Assembly (NCBI GenBank): GCA_946481315.1
Contig: CAMLMH010000001.1
Location: 248,001-312,000, forward strand
Direction of reading: 5' to 3'
Origin: an uncultured Bacteriovorax sp.
Lineage (GTDB): Bacteria > Bdellovibrionota > Bacteriovoracia > Bacteriovoracales > Bacteriovoracaceae
Length of the DNA stretch: 64,000 nt
Part shown: positions 43,546 to 52,795 of the stretch, piece by piece
How the letters are laid out: the number at the start of each line of letters is the position of its first letter
Position numbering within the stretch: the first letter of the stretch is position 1
Notes under the pieces: generated by a model
The model's input: the letters and a program-made list of their open reading frames with translations, nothing else
Told to the model about the DNA's origin: nothing
Databases searched by the model: none
Translations under genes and position numbers: made by a program

Positions 43546-45384
43546 ATGCGTACACTCCATCTTCCTCTGATATTAACTGCTTTTATAGTCGGATCCTGTT
43601 CACATTATTCGACTCCCAAGCAGGTGCAGGCCTTTAATCCCACCGCCGAATTAGGCATAAAAGGAAAAGATCTTCCTGCAATGGTGGAGTCAGCTAAGAA
43701 AGTAGGGGGAAGAGCGCCGGAATTTCTGGCGACTGATTTATTTATCAAAGCCAATGATGCCTCGATGAGGGGAGATTTCCAGACAGCGGCCCGTATTTTT
43801 AAATATGCAGCTGAACTTCAGCCACAGGATGATTTCATTCAGAAAAAATATGCTATCGAGCTGATTCGTTCGGGAGAACTGAAAGAGTCGCAAAAGATAC
43901 TGGAAACGTTGTTTAAGAAAAGTCACTACAAAGATGAAAATGCCGGACTTATTCTGGCGGGAGTCTACTCTGCGCTGGAAAAAGCCAAAGAGGCTCGGGC
44001 CACTTATCAGCAGCTGCTTTCAGCTAATCCTGAATCAGAAGAAGCCTGTCTGTTTCTTTCTAAATCCTATTCCGCAGAAAAATTATACAAAGAAGCGCAT
44101 GGCCTGCTGGCAGCCTGTCAAAAACGCATTCCGGAAAATGGAGCTTTTGCTTTTTATCGCGGACGAATGGAATATGAACGCGGACAAAAGAGTGAAGCCA
44201 AAAAATATTTTCAGGAAGCCCTGAAAATTGATCCTTCATACTCTCAGGCAGCTCTGGCAATCGGGGCCCTTCATGAAGAAAAAGAAGATTTCGCTGGAGC
44301 ACTGAAGATTTATCGCCAGTTCCTGGATAAAGAAGACAATATGTCTACAGTTCCGGTTCTCGCCCGTGCCGTGGCCATTATGTTTTCCCTGGAAATGCAT
44401 GAAGATGTTCTTCCCTATGCAGAAGTCCTAAGTTCTCTGGATATAAGTGATGTCAACCTCAAAGTTCGGCTCGCTCTTTTATACTCAGACATCAACCGCT
44501 ATGAGGAAGCAATTGCTCTGCTTCGTGAAGTGCAGGAAGTTGTTCCGGATTCAGATAAAGTTCACTATTATCTTGGAGCTCTTTATCAGCAGACAAAAAA
44601 ACAAAATGAAGCTCTTGCCTCCTTTCGTAAGATTCCTAAAACCAGCCCACTTTACGGAGATGCCGGACTGCAGATGGGACAGATTTTAGGATCAGCTGCA
44701 CGGGAAGGATTTGTTCAGGGTCAACCTCAATACATTAGTGACTTTACTTCCTATATAGCTCACCGTTGTGAGGAACATCCTGAAATGATGGTTGAGCTAA
44801 AAATGCTGGAAGCAAGTTTTTTTGAAGATACTTTCCAGTATACCAAATCAATTGCAACTTTGAATACACTTCGCTCCCATAAGAGTTTTACTGAAAGCCA
44901 CAGCTACTACCTGGCGTCTTTAATGGAAAAAAATGGCCAGTTTGTCGAAGCGCGTGCTCTGGTTCAGGCAATTATTGATAAAGATCCCAACAATGCTCAC
45001 GCCCTAAATTTTATGGGTTATTCTTTACTCGAGCGCAATGAAAGACTTGATGTCGCTTTTGAATATATTTCCAAAGCAGTCCGTCTGCGTCCGGAAGATG
45101 GCTATATCCGAGATTCGCTCGCCTGGTATTATTACCAGACAGGCAGATATGCTGAGGCTTTAAAAGAATCAAAAAAAGCAGTGGAGCTGGTCAAAGGAGA
45201 TCCGACTATCACGAAGCACCTCGGAATGATTTACCAGCGTCTTTCCCATTATGATAAGGCCAAAGTCTATCTGACCGAATCATTGCAATATACCAAAGCA
45301 GATAACGAGAGAGCGGATTTATTAAAACTATTAGAAGACCTGGAAAAAAATCGTATACCTGCTTCGGTTTCAGACAAACCTTAA
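43546..45384 (+). CDS. TPR-repeat lipoprotein
   Basis: A 612-residue exported protein with a lipoprotein signal (lipobox IVGSC, Cys18) followed by about ten tetratricopeptide-like helix pairs spread from residue ~65 to the C-terminus, for example PENGAFAFYRGRMEYERGQ and DPNNAHALNFMGYSLLERN. Such proteins act as scaffolds for protein complexes in the periplasm or outer membrane. The RBS (GGAAGG, 43537-43542) lies in a hairpin. A seven-A run (45344-45350) occurs near its end, and the downstream lipoprotein frame opens within its 3' end. Confidence 0.88.
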   Translation: MRTLHLPLILTAFIVGSCSHYSTPKQVQAFNPTAELGIKGKDLPAMVESAKKVGGRAPEFLATDLFIKANDASMRGDFQTAARIFKYAAELQPQDDFIQKKYAIELIRSGELKESQKILETLFKKSHYKDENAGLILAGVYSALEKAKEARATYQQLLSANPESEEACLFLSKSYSAEKLYKEAHGLLAACQKRIPENGAFAFYRGRMEYERGQKSEAKKYFQEALKIDPSYSQAALAIGALHEEKEDFAGALKIYRQFLDKEDNMSTVPVLARAVAIMFSLEMHEDVLPYAEVLSSLDISDVNLKVRLALLYSDINRYEEAIALLREVQEVVPDSDKVHYYLGALYQQTKKQNEALASFRKIPKTSPLYGDAGLQMGQILGSAAREGFVQGQPQYISDFTSYIAHRCEEHPEMMVELKMLEASFFEDTFQYTKSIATLNTLRSHKSFTESHSYYLASLMEKNGQFVEARALVQAIIDKDPNNAHALNFMGYSLLERNERLDVAFEYISKAVRLRPEDGYIRDSLAWYYYQTGRYAEALKESKKAVELVKGDPTITKHLGMIYQRLSHYDKAKVYLTESLQYTKADNERADLLKLLEDLEKNRIPASVSDKP

Positions 45385-45986
45385 TTATCTGTAGTTTTTT
45401 ACTCACGCTCATCAGCTGTGCCCATCGCCCGGTTGATGAGCAATCAGATAAGTTCAGACTCAGAGAATTCCAAAAAATTTGTGTAAACGGTTCAGGCAAA
45501 GGTCGAATTGAATTGCTTTCAACAAAACATATTTTTAATTATGAAGCTGAACATAAACGGATAGAAAACAAATTTCTGCTGGCCCTGGATTTTCCCGTTG
45601 TGGGTGAAAAATTACTTGATTTAAGTTTAGATCCGGAACAAGTGAACCGGGAAATCAAACGATCTGAACTTTCAAAATTGCTGAAAGATCACATCGGTCA
45701 GCATCCTTTCCACGCTAAAATCGCTAAAAGCGTTGAAGAATTTTTTGTCTTTGCCTCAGATTTTCTACGCTTTAGAGTGAATAATGTTCTTCCATCGCAC
45801 TATGTTGTACAGTTCAAAGATGGCCATTTTTTGCTCGAACGCGCTACGCCATCTTATAGATTTGTTGTGGATAATTTTTCAGCTAATGAAAAATTCTATG
45901 AGAGAACTGTCTTCAAAATCTTTATTAAAGATTATTCTCCTGATGCCATAGTGACACTGTTTTTAGTTCCCCAAGCCTGTGAATAA
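45384..45986 (+). CDS. probable lipoprotein with no standard start codon
   Basis: The reading frame is open from 45306 to the TAA at 45984-45986 but has no ATG or GTG, and its first TTG (45513) comes too late. Just upstream it encodes LIICSFLLTLISCAH, a hydrophobic stretch ending in lipobox LISC. The start is probably ATT at 45384, which overlaps the TPR stop as TAATT in the way TAATG does elsewhere, or ATT at 45330, which would give a basic n-region. The mature ~190 residues have CVNGSGKGRIELL and strand-rich sequence that could resemble LolA/LolB folds. An indel or frameshift at the upstream A7 run is the alternative. Confidence 0.6.
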   Translation: MICSFLLTLISCAHRPVDEQSDKFRLREFQKICVNGSGKGRIELLSTKHIFNYEAEHKRIENKFLLALDFPVVGEKLLDLSLDPEQVNREIKRSELSKLLKDHIGQHPFHAKIAKSVEEFFVFASDFLRFRVNNVLPSHYVVQFKDGHFLLERATPSYRFVVDNFSANEKFYERTVFKIFIKDYSPDAIVTLFLVPQACE

Positions 45987-46036
45987 ATAAAGTTTCTGCA
46001 ACCGTCATTGCGCATCAAAAAAAAATCCCAAAATGA

Positions 46037-46066
46037 ATGACAAAAGATGCTAATCCTAGCTATAAA
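46037..46066 (+). promoter_or_regulatory. possible sigma70-type promoter for the opp operon
   Basis: ATGACA (46037-46042) and TATAAA (46061-46066) are 18 bp apart, about 45 bp before the oppA ATG. The -35 is imperfect. Assigned from spacing only. Confidence 0.4.
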
Positions 46067-46109
46067 TAAAAGTCCGACCATTTTATTTTGTTAATAAAGG
46101 ATTTTGAAA

Positions 46110-47879
46110 ATGAAAATGCGAAACATCTATTTGACGTTGTCCAGTGTCCTCGTCGCTTTTTCACTTCTGGTTGTTGCCGGATGTGCAAAAAAGCAAAACG
46201 CAAGTGAGCGCGTACTGAATGTCATCAGCACCGCTGAGATTAAGGGATACGATCCGATTATGGCCGATGACCTTTACTCAGGTCGCGAAATCGGAAAAAT
46301 CTATGAAGGACTACTGTCTTATCACTGGTTAAAAATGCCATACGAGCTGCAACCGAATCTTGCTGAGGCAATGCCGGAAGTTTCAAAAGATGGAATCACT
46401 TATACTTTTAAAATCAAAAAAGGCGTCCTTTTCCAGGACGATGCTGCTTTTCCTAACGGAAAAGGCAGAGAAGTGACTGCAGAAGACTTTGTTTACTCTA
46501 TCAAGCGTCTTGCTGATTCAAAAAATCAGGCAACAGGCTGGTGGATCCTTGACGGAAAACTAAAAGGACTCAATGAATGGAGAGCCAAAAACGAAAAAGC
46601 TGCGACAACTAATTACGATGAACCTGTTGAAGGTTTAATGGCCCTTGATTCACACACGCTTCAATTTAAACTGGCTAAACCATTCCCTCAATTCCTTTAT
46701 GCTCTGGCGATGGGTTTTACTTCCGTTGTTTCAAAGGAAGTTGTTGCTAAATACGGCAAAGAATTTATTAATCACCCAGTGGGAACTGGTCCATACATTC
46801 TTCCAAAATTTGATCAGGGAAAACGTATCACTTATACGAGAAACCCAACTTTCCGTGAAAAGCTTTATCCATCAGATGCTTCACCTGAGTATCAGCATCT
46901 TCTGGCCGATGCTGGTAAAAAACTACCACTTGTCGATAAAATTGTTGTTCACGTCATGGTTGAATCACAACCAGCATGGTTAAAGTTCAATAAAGGTGAA
47001 ATTGACTGGTACGGAGTTCCTAAAGATAACTTTGCAACTGCAATCAAAAACAACAAACTCTCAGATGAACTATCCGGTCGTGGAATGACGTTAACAATCT
47101 CTCCACAGTTAGATCTTACTTACACTGGTTTTAACTTTGAAAATAAACTCTTCCAGAATACAGATTTAAGAAGAGCTATTTCTCTTGCGTTCGATGAATC
47201 AAAATCTAATGAACTTTTCTACAACAACACTTCATTCTCGGCTCAAGGACCAATCCCTCCTGGGATTGCCGGTAACGTAAAAGGTTACACAAGCCCATAT
47301 AAAGGACCAAACCTGGAAAAAGCTAAAGAACTTTTAGCAAAAGCTGGTTACCCGGGGGGCAAGGGACTACCGGAAATCATTTACGATATTCCTGATTCGA
47401 CAACATCACGTCAGATGGGTGAATTCTTCCAGAAGCAAATGGAGCAAATCGGTATCAAGATTAAAATTTCTGCTTCACCATGGCCGGAATTCCAGGCAAA
47501 ACTTAAAAAACGCGGAGTTCAGATGTTCGGAGCTGCCTGGGGAGCTGATTACCCTGATGCAGAAAACTTCCTGCAATTATTCTACGGACCAAACTCTTCA
47601 CCGGGTGCTAACAGCTCTAACTACAACAACCCTCAGTTTAACAAAGAATTTGAAGAAGCTGTTGTTATGCAAGATTCTCCAGAAAGAACTGCCCGTTATG
47701 AAAAACTTTACAAATTCCTAGCTGAAGAGGTTCCTGTCGTGTTCAACATGCACCGTCAGGCTTATACCGTTCAACAAGGATGGTTACGTAACTACCGTCC
47801 AAGTGATCTTCACCACGATTCTTATCAGTACTTAAATATTGATACTGCTAAGAAAGAAGAGTTACTGAAGAAATTTTAA
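46110..47879 (+). CDS. oppA: oligopeptide ABC transporter substrate-binding lipoprotein
   Basis: Binds peptides in the periplasm for uptake. The ATG at 46110 lies 8 nt after an AAAGGA RBS; an earlier TTG is too close to it. The 589-residue protein has signal peptide and lipobox VVAGC, then the family-5 solute-binding fold: AEAMPEVSKDGITYTFKI, VTAEDFVYSIKRL, DLRRAISLAFDESK and GQP-type C-terminal segments. It is the first gene of a complete oppABCDF operon that ends in a strong terminator. Peptide uptake suits a bacterium that digests prey or environmental protein. Confidence 0.94.
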   Translation: MKMRNIYLTLSSVLVAFSLLVVAGCAKKQNASERVLNVISTAEIKGYDPIMADDLYSGREIGKIYEGLLSYHWLKMPYELQPNLAEAMPEVSKDGITYTFKIKKGVLFQDDAAFPNGKGREVTAEDFVYSIKRLADSKNQATGWWILDGKLKGLNEWRAKNEKAATTNYDEPVEGLMALDSHTLQFKLAKPFPQFLYALAMGFTSVVSKEVVAKYGKEFINHPVGTGPYILPKFDQGKRITYTRNPTFREKLYPSDASPEYQHLLADAGKKLPLVDKIVVHVMVESQPAWLKFNKGEIDWYGVPKDNFATAIKNNKLSDELSGRGMTLTISPQLDLTYTGFNFENKLFQNTDLRRAISLAFDESKSNELFYNNTSFSAQGPIPPGIAGNVKGYTSPYKGPNLEKAKELLAKAGYPGGKGLPEIIYDIPDSTTSRQMGEFFQKQMEQIGIKIKISASPWPEFQAKLKKRGVQMFGAAWGADYPDAENFLQLFYGPNSSPGANSSNYNNPQFNKEFEEAVVMQDSPERTARYEKLYKFLAEEVPVVFNMHRQAYTVQQGWLRNYRPSDLHHDSYQYLNIDTAKKEELLKKF

Positions 47880-47899
47880 TTTTAATTGGTGATCGTTAG

Positions 47900-48841
47900 A
47901 TGAATCTATATTTTTACATTCTGCGCAGACTCCTTTACGTGATTCCAGTTCTTCTGGGAGTCTGTTTTATTATTTTTATAATTTTTAACGTTGTTGCTCC
48001 TGACCCGGCCTTTATTTTGCTGGGCAGGCACGCAACCGTTGAGCAAATTGCAACTCTTCATCGCGAACTAGGATTAGATAAGCCTTTCTGGGAGCAATAC
48101 CTGGATATCGTTAAATCGGCTTTTACTTTTGATTTTGGGTATTCCTGGTCTTCTAAACAGAATATCTGGGAAGTAATCAAACTGGGAATCGGACCTTCAT
48201 TAAGTATCACGTTGCCGGTATTCATACTGGCGAACGTTTTTTCCATCTCGCTGGCCCTTCTCGTAGCCTTTTATCGTGGAAAACTTATTGATAAATTCGT
48301 TCTGGTTATCTCAATTGCTATGATGAGTATTCCAAGTCTGGCTTACATTCTCTTTGGGCAGTGGTTTTTTGCCTACAACCTTGGCTGGTTTGAGATTTCT
48401 GGTTACGAAGCTGGATTTCCGAACTTCATTCCATACGTCATTTTGCCTGTTCTATTATACGTCATAATCAGCTTAGGTCCGGATACTCGATTTTACCGTG
48501 CCGTGATTTTGGATGAAGTCTATCAAGACTATGTCCGTACAGCGCGGGCTAAAGGGCTAGGGGAAACAATGATCATGTTTAAACATGTTCTGAAAAACGC
48601 CATGATCCCTATTTTAACTTATTTAATTATTCAGATTCCCTTTTTGATCATCGGGTTTCTTTTAGTTGAATCTTTTTTCTCCATTCCAGGTCTTGGTGGA
48701 TTGGTTTTAAAAGCCATTAATAACAGCGATTTTCCAGTGATTAAGGCCATGACGATTTTAAGTGCTCTTGGCTTTATAACCTTCAACGTGATCACTGACG
48801 TTCTTTATACTGTGGTTGATCCACGTATGAAATTGAAATAG
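47900..48841 (+). CDS. oppB: oligopeptide ABC transporter permease OppB
   Basis: Inner-membrane permease of 313 residues with six transmembrane segments beginning MNLYFYILRRLLYVIPVLLGVCF. The LDKPFWEQYLD periplasmic segment and the EAA-type loop DYVRTARAKGLGETMIMFKHVL, which contacts the ATPase subunits, are clear. It starts 20 nt after oppA and is followed by oppC. No unusual features. Confidence 0.95.
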   Translation: MNLYFYILRRLLYVIPVLLGVCFIIFIIFNVVAPDPAFILLGRHATVEQIATLHRELGLDKPFWEQYLDIVKSAFTFDFGYSWSSKQNIWEVIKLGIGPSLSITLPVFILANVFSISLALLVAFYRGKLIDKFVLVISIAMMSIPSLAYILFGQWFFAYNLGWFEISGYEAGFPNFIPYVILPVLLYVIISLGPDTRFYRAVILDEVYQDYVRTARAKGLGETMIMFKHVLKNAMIPILTYLIIQIPFLIIGFLLVESFFSIPGLGGLVLKAINNSDFPVIKAMTILSALGFITFNVITDVLYTVVDPRMKLK

Positions 48842-48863
48842 CAGAGAGTGAAAAAGGAAAAAT

Positions 48864-49769
48864 ATGACTTCTGTATCTCAGTCAGTAGGCAGTGTAAAAG
48901 CTTCTGATACTAAGAAAAAAACATCAAAATCCCTATGGCAGCATGCTATGCATACAATCTTAAATGATAAGCTGGCACTTACTGCTCTGATTATTGTAGC
49001 CTTCTATTTTCTCATAGCACTCTTAACTTTTCTGGGTGTGATTGCAGGAAATTGGGGACTCGAAGTGGGTCCGTCATACGCCCCACCTAGTTCAGAATAT
49101 ATTTTCGGTACAGACATCTTTGGTCGCAGCGTTTTTCTTAAAATGGTTAAAGCAGCAGAAACGGCCATTGCTATCGGATTGGCCACTGCTATGATTTCTC
49201 TTACCATCGGAACAATGCTCGGAATGATAGCTGGGTATTTTGGTGGGTTGGTTGATGAGATTATTGTTTGGTTTTACACTACCTTTTCATCCATTCCGTC
49301 GATAATGTTGCTCGTTTCTATTGCCTTCATCATGGGGAAAGGAACATCAACCGTATTTATTTCCTTGGGTATCACATCGTGGGTTGGGCTTTGCCGGATT
49401 GTTCGTGGTGAAGTTATGAGACACAAGGACCGCGAATATGCTCAAGCTGCAAATGCCCTGGGTGCGAGCAATGTGAGAAAATTATTTAAGCATATCCTAC
49501 CAAATATCTCGCACGTATTGATTATCAACTTTTCCCTAACGTTTGAGGCGGCCATTAAATCTGAGGTAATTCTTTCTTATCTCGGTTTAGGGGTACAAGG
49601 ACGTCCAAGTTGGGGTACAATGATAGACGATTCAAAATTAGAACTGGCCCGTGGTGTTTGGTGGCAACTTGGAGCTGCGACGCTGGCCATGTTTATTATT
49701 GTACTTTCGTTTAACATTCTAGGCGACGCTCTACGTGATGCGCTCGATCCAAAGTTGAAAGGGAAATAG
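48864..49769 (+). CDS. oppC: oligopeptide ABC transporter permease OppC
   Basis: Second permease subunit, 301 residues. A ~35-residue Lys/Ser-rich cytoplasmic N-terminus precedes the first helix. The FGTDIFGRSVFLK segment and the EAA loop REYAQAANALGASNVRKLFKHIL are diagnostic of OppC/DppC. Pairs with OppB to form the channel. RBS AAAGGA lies upstream. Confidence 0.95.
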   Translation: MTSVSQSVGSVKASDTKKKTSKSLWQHAMHTILNDKLALTALIIVAFYFLIALLTFLGVIAGNWGLEVGPSYAPPSSEYIFGTDIFGRSVFLKMVKAAETAIAIGLATAMISLTIGTMLGMIAGYFGGLVDEIIVWFYTTFSSIPSIMLLVSIAFIMGKGTSTVFISLGITSWVGLCRIVRGEVMRHKDREYAQAANALGASNVRKLFKHILPNISHVLIINFSLTFEAAIKSEVILSYLGLGVQGRPSWGTMIDDSKLELARGVWWQLGAATLAMFIIVLSFNILGDALRDALDPKLKGK

Positions 49770-49781
49770 GAATAAAAAAAA

Positions 49782-50798
49782 ATGACAACTGAGAAAGTTT
49801 TAGAAGTTAAAGATCTTGTTGTTGAATTTAAGACTGACCGTGGAACAATCAAAGCGGTTAACGGTGTTAATTTTGACGTTTATAAAGGGAAGACTATCGG
49901 TATCGTAGGTGAGTCCGGATCTGGTAAATCAGTTTCTGCTCTGGCCATCATGGGTCTTATTCCTAATCCTCCAGGTCGCGTGGCCGGCGGACAAATCAAT
50001 TTCAAAGGTCAGAGCTTAGTGAATATGCCTGCGCATGAAATGAGAAAAATTCGCGGTAACAAAATCGCGATGATTTTCCAGGAGCCAATGACGTCTTTGA
50101 ATCCGGTTTTCACTATTGGAAATCAAATTGAAGAAGTTATCGAACTTCACCAGCCGCACTTATCAAAAAAAGAAAGAGAAGCAAAAGCTATCGATATGCT
50201 TCGTCTCGTGGGTATTCCTTCTCCGGATAAACGTGTGAAAGAATATCCTCACCAGTTATCTGGGGGGATGAGACAACGTGTAATGATCGCGATCGCTCTT
50301 TCATGTGAGCCAGATATTCTTATCGCCGACGAGCCGACAACGGCCCTGGACGTAACCATTCAGGCTCAGATTCTTGAGCTCATGAAAAAACTGCAGAAGG
50401 AACTTGGAATGGGGATCATCCTCATCACTCACGACCTGGGGGTTGTTGCTGAAACATGTGACACTGTTGCGGTTATGTACTGTGGTCAGATCGTTGAAAC
50501 TGCTGACGTAAAAACCTTATTCAATCACCCAAGACATCCGTATACGAAAGGATTGATGGATTCCATTCCATCTTTCGATTCGACAACTGGACACAAGAAA
50601 GACCGCCTTAAAACAATTGAAGGTATGGTTCCTTCATTGTTCGATCTTCCTCCTGGATGTAATTTCCAGGATCGTTGTGTGAACGTTATGGAAAAATGTC
50701 GTGGTGCTCAAGGGGAGCCAAGATTGATGGAAATGAATCCAAATCAACTTGCAGCTTGCTTTAATCCACTCAAAGAATTCGAAGGAAGAGAACTATGA
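49782..50798 (+). CDS. oppD: oligopeptide ABC transporter ATPase OppD
   Basis: Cytoplasmic ATPase of 338 residues. Walker A GESGSGKS, the Q-loop region [12 protein letters not shown], the LSGGMRQR signature and Walker [12 protein letters not shown] are intact. The C-terminal oligopeptide extension ([17 protein letters not shown]) carries the usual cysteine cluster. The stop codon overlaps the start of oppF by 4 nt (ATGA). Confidence 0.96.
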   Translation: MTTEKVLEVKDLVVEFKTDRGTIKAVNGVNFDVYKGKTIGIVGESGSGKSVSALAIMGLIPNPPGRVAGGQINFKGQSLVNMPAHEMRKIRGNKIAMIFQEPMTSLNPVFTIGNQIEEVIELHQPHLSKKEREAKAIDMLRLVGIPSPDKRVKEYPHQLSGGMRQRVMIAIALSCEPDILIADEPTTALDVTIQAQILELMKKLQKELGMGIILITHDLGVVAETCDTVAVMYCGQIVETADVKTLFNHPRHPYTKGLMDSIPSFDSTTGHKKDRLKTIEGMVPSLFDLPPGCNFQDRCVNVMEKCRGAQGEPRLMEMNPNQLAACFNPLKEFEGREL

Positions 50799-51769
50799 GC
50801 GAATATTTAATTGAAGTAAAAGACCTGTGTAAGACATTCCCGATCAAGGGTGGTCTTCTAGGAAGAGAAGTCGGTGCCGTTCGTGCCGTCAATAATGTAA
50901 GTTTCAAAATCAAGAAAGGCGAAACACTTGGTCTGGTAGGAGAGTCTGGTTGCGGAAAAACAACTTTAGGACGTTCAATCCTGAGATTGATTGAACCTAC
51001 GTCAGGACAAATTATCTTCAATGGAAAAAACATTGTTGATTATTCTCCGTCTGAAATGCGCGCGATCAGAAGAAAAATGCAGATCATTTTTCAGGATCCG
51101 TATGCCTCACTTAACCCGCGTATGACAATCGGAGATATTCTTGCTGAGCCAATGGATATACACGAACTGCACACTGATAAAGAGTCACGAAGAAAAAGAC
51201 TGCTGCAACTTTTAAATCAAGTTCAGCTTCCGGCTGACGCCCTTAATAAATATCCACACGAGTTTTCAGGCGGACAAAGACAACGTATTTGTATCGCCCG
51301 CGCACTGGCGGTTGAACCTGAATTCATCGTTTGTGATGAACCAGTTTCGGCACTCGATGTTTCGGTTCAGGCACAGGTTGTAAACCTCTTAATGGATCTG
51401 CAAAAAGAATTAGGACTAACTTATCTTTTCATTGCTCATGATTTAAAAGTTGTTGAATACATCTCTAATCGTGTAGCTGTTATGTATCTTGGAAATATGG
51501 TGGAGGTTGCAGAATCAGCTGAGCTCTATGGGCATGCCAAACATCCGTATACCAAAGCATTATTCTCGGCTATTCCTCAACCTACGACAGATAAGAGACA
51601 TGACCGAATTATTCTCGAAGGGGATATTCCAAGTCCGATGAATCCTCCATCAGGATGTCACTTTAATCCAAGATGCTGGAATGCTTTAGATGTTTGTCGC
51701 AAAGAATTTCCAGGAATTACTGCTCAGTCAGAAACCCATCAATATCGCTGTTACAATCCAAACAAATAG
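50795..51769 (+). CDS. oppF: oligopeptide ABC transporter ATPase OppF
   Basis: Second ATPase of the Opp importer, 324 residues, with Walker [10 protein letters not shown]-loop [14 protein letters not shown], signature FSGGQRQRI and Walker [13 protein letters not shown]. The C-terminal [15 protein letters not shown] extension is present. With OppD it powers uptake. It ends 11 nt before the operon terminator. Confidence 0.96.
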   Translation: MSEYLIEVKDLCKTFPIKGGLLGREVGAVRAVNNVSFKIKKGETLGLVGESGCGKTTLGRSILRLIEPTSGQIIFNGKNIVDYSPSEMRAIRRKMQIIFQDPYASLNPRMTIGDILAEPMDIHELHTDKESRRKRLLQLLNQVQLPADALNKYPHEFSGGQRQRICIARALAVEPEFIVCDEPVSALDVSVQAQVVNLLMDLQKELGLTYLFIAHDLKVVEYISNRVAVMYLGNMVEVAESAELYGHAKHPYTKALFSAIPQPTTDKRHDRIILEGDIPSPMNPPSGCHFNPRCWNALDVCRKEFPGITAQSETHQYRCYNPNK

Positions 51770-51780
51770 CAGAGTAAAAA

Positions 51781-51805
51781 ACCCCACTAAGTGGGGTTTT
51801 TTTTT
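51781..51805 (+). terminator. opp operon terminator
   Basis: ACCCCAC / GTGGGGT stem with TAA loop and a run of nine T residues. Confidence 0.93.
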
Positions 51806-51889
51806 GCAATCTTTATCATTAAGAATCCCGTCAACATAATTAGTTTTAAACCGAAGAGTTCATTGGTCTTGCACCTATAGGAACATGCC

Positions 51890-52783
51890 GTGAAAAAACT
51901 GCCACTCGAAATTAACGACATCCGGGATGATATTTTGTCACCAGGCCGAATACTATGGAAGCAACGGTCGGGGGCGGAAGTTGTTATTTCTGCCAAAGGT
52001 GGATTTCTCAACATCGAAATGATTACTAAACTCTCGGCTGCTGGCCATACGCTGCTTATTGAAGGCGATGATGAGACACAAATCCATGCATTATTTATGG
52101 AAACATTTCAAAGTATGGAAGCTGAACTACAACTGAAGGCTAAACTGGTCTATTATAAAAAATTCGGACAACTTTTACATCAATTTTATATTTCACAAGA
52201 CCGTAACCAGGATGATCTCAGTCAATTGGCATGGAAACTATTTTCTAAAGTTGAAAGAAATGAGGCGCGTTCTTTTCTTCACCGTGACATTAACTTTTTT
52301 AAACGCGCAATGGCCGTGGCTTCCGCCTATACGTTTTGTGCTTTTTTTATGGGGCATTATGATGCTGCATTTTTGCGCAATATCTATACAGCGACTTTTA
52401 ATAATATGATGAAACTAGGAAGTAATCAGTTAATCAACGTCATGAAAAACAGGCTGGAAGACATCCGACGCAAACCACACCTGACAGATGAAGATCGAGC
52501 ATATGTTAAGACGATTGCTGATCCCGAAAATATCGGACAGCTCATGCTGCTGGAAAAATTTGACGGCTCAGGCGTATTGAATATTAAAACCGATGATATG
52601 AATGACCTGGAGCTGATTTTGGGATCTTTTAACTATATCTTTCATTGGAATGAAGACTATGAAGGGAAAAATATATTGAAAGATATATATGAAGGACGGA
52701 TAAAGATAAATGGCAAAGTAGTAATGCTGATTCAGAAAAATCTGGATTTATTCAAGCATGCAAATAAAGAATATGTAGCATAA
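51890..52783 (+). CDS. degenerate HD-GYP-like protein
   Basis: A 297-residue cytoplasmic protein. GTG start with AGGA 7 nt upstream. Residues 130-260 follow the helical outline of an HD-GYP domain, but the HD is Asn-Asn (171-172, TATFNNMMKLG) and the HHE-x2-DG-x-GYP motif is LLEKFDGSGVL (220-230), so metal ligands are lost while DGSG remains. The first ~60 residues (ILWKQRSGAEVVISAKGG) resemble the small N-terminal beta domain of such proteins. A non-catalytic c-di-GMP sensor or scaffold is plausible. The alignment is by eye. It is 12 nt upstream of the coiled-coil gene. Confidence 0.6.
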   Translation: MKKLPLEINDIRDDILSPGRILWKQRSGAEVVISAKGGFLNIEMITKLSAAGHTLLIEGDDETQIHALFMETFQSMEAELQLKAKLVYYKKFGQLLHQFYISQDRNQDDLSQLAWKLFSKVERNEARSFLHRDINFFKRAMAVASAYTFCAFFMGHYDAAFLRNIYTATFNNMMKLGSNQLINVMKNRLEDIRRKPHLTDEDRAYVKTIADPENIGQLMLLEKFDGSGVLNIKTDDMNDLELILGSFNYIFHWNEDYEGKNILKDIYEGRIKINGKVVMLIQKNLDLFKHANKEYVA

Positions 52784-52795
52784 GAGGAGATTTTC

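Noticed and set aside
45209..45499. Minus-strand 96-codon frame over the TPR/lipoprotein junction
   Set aside because: It overlaps two better supported plus-strand frames and has no recognisable features.
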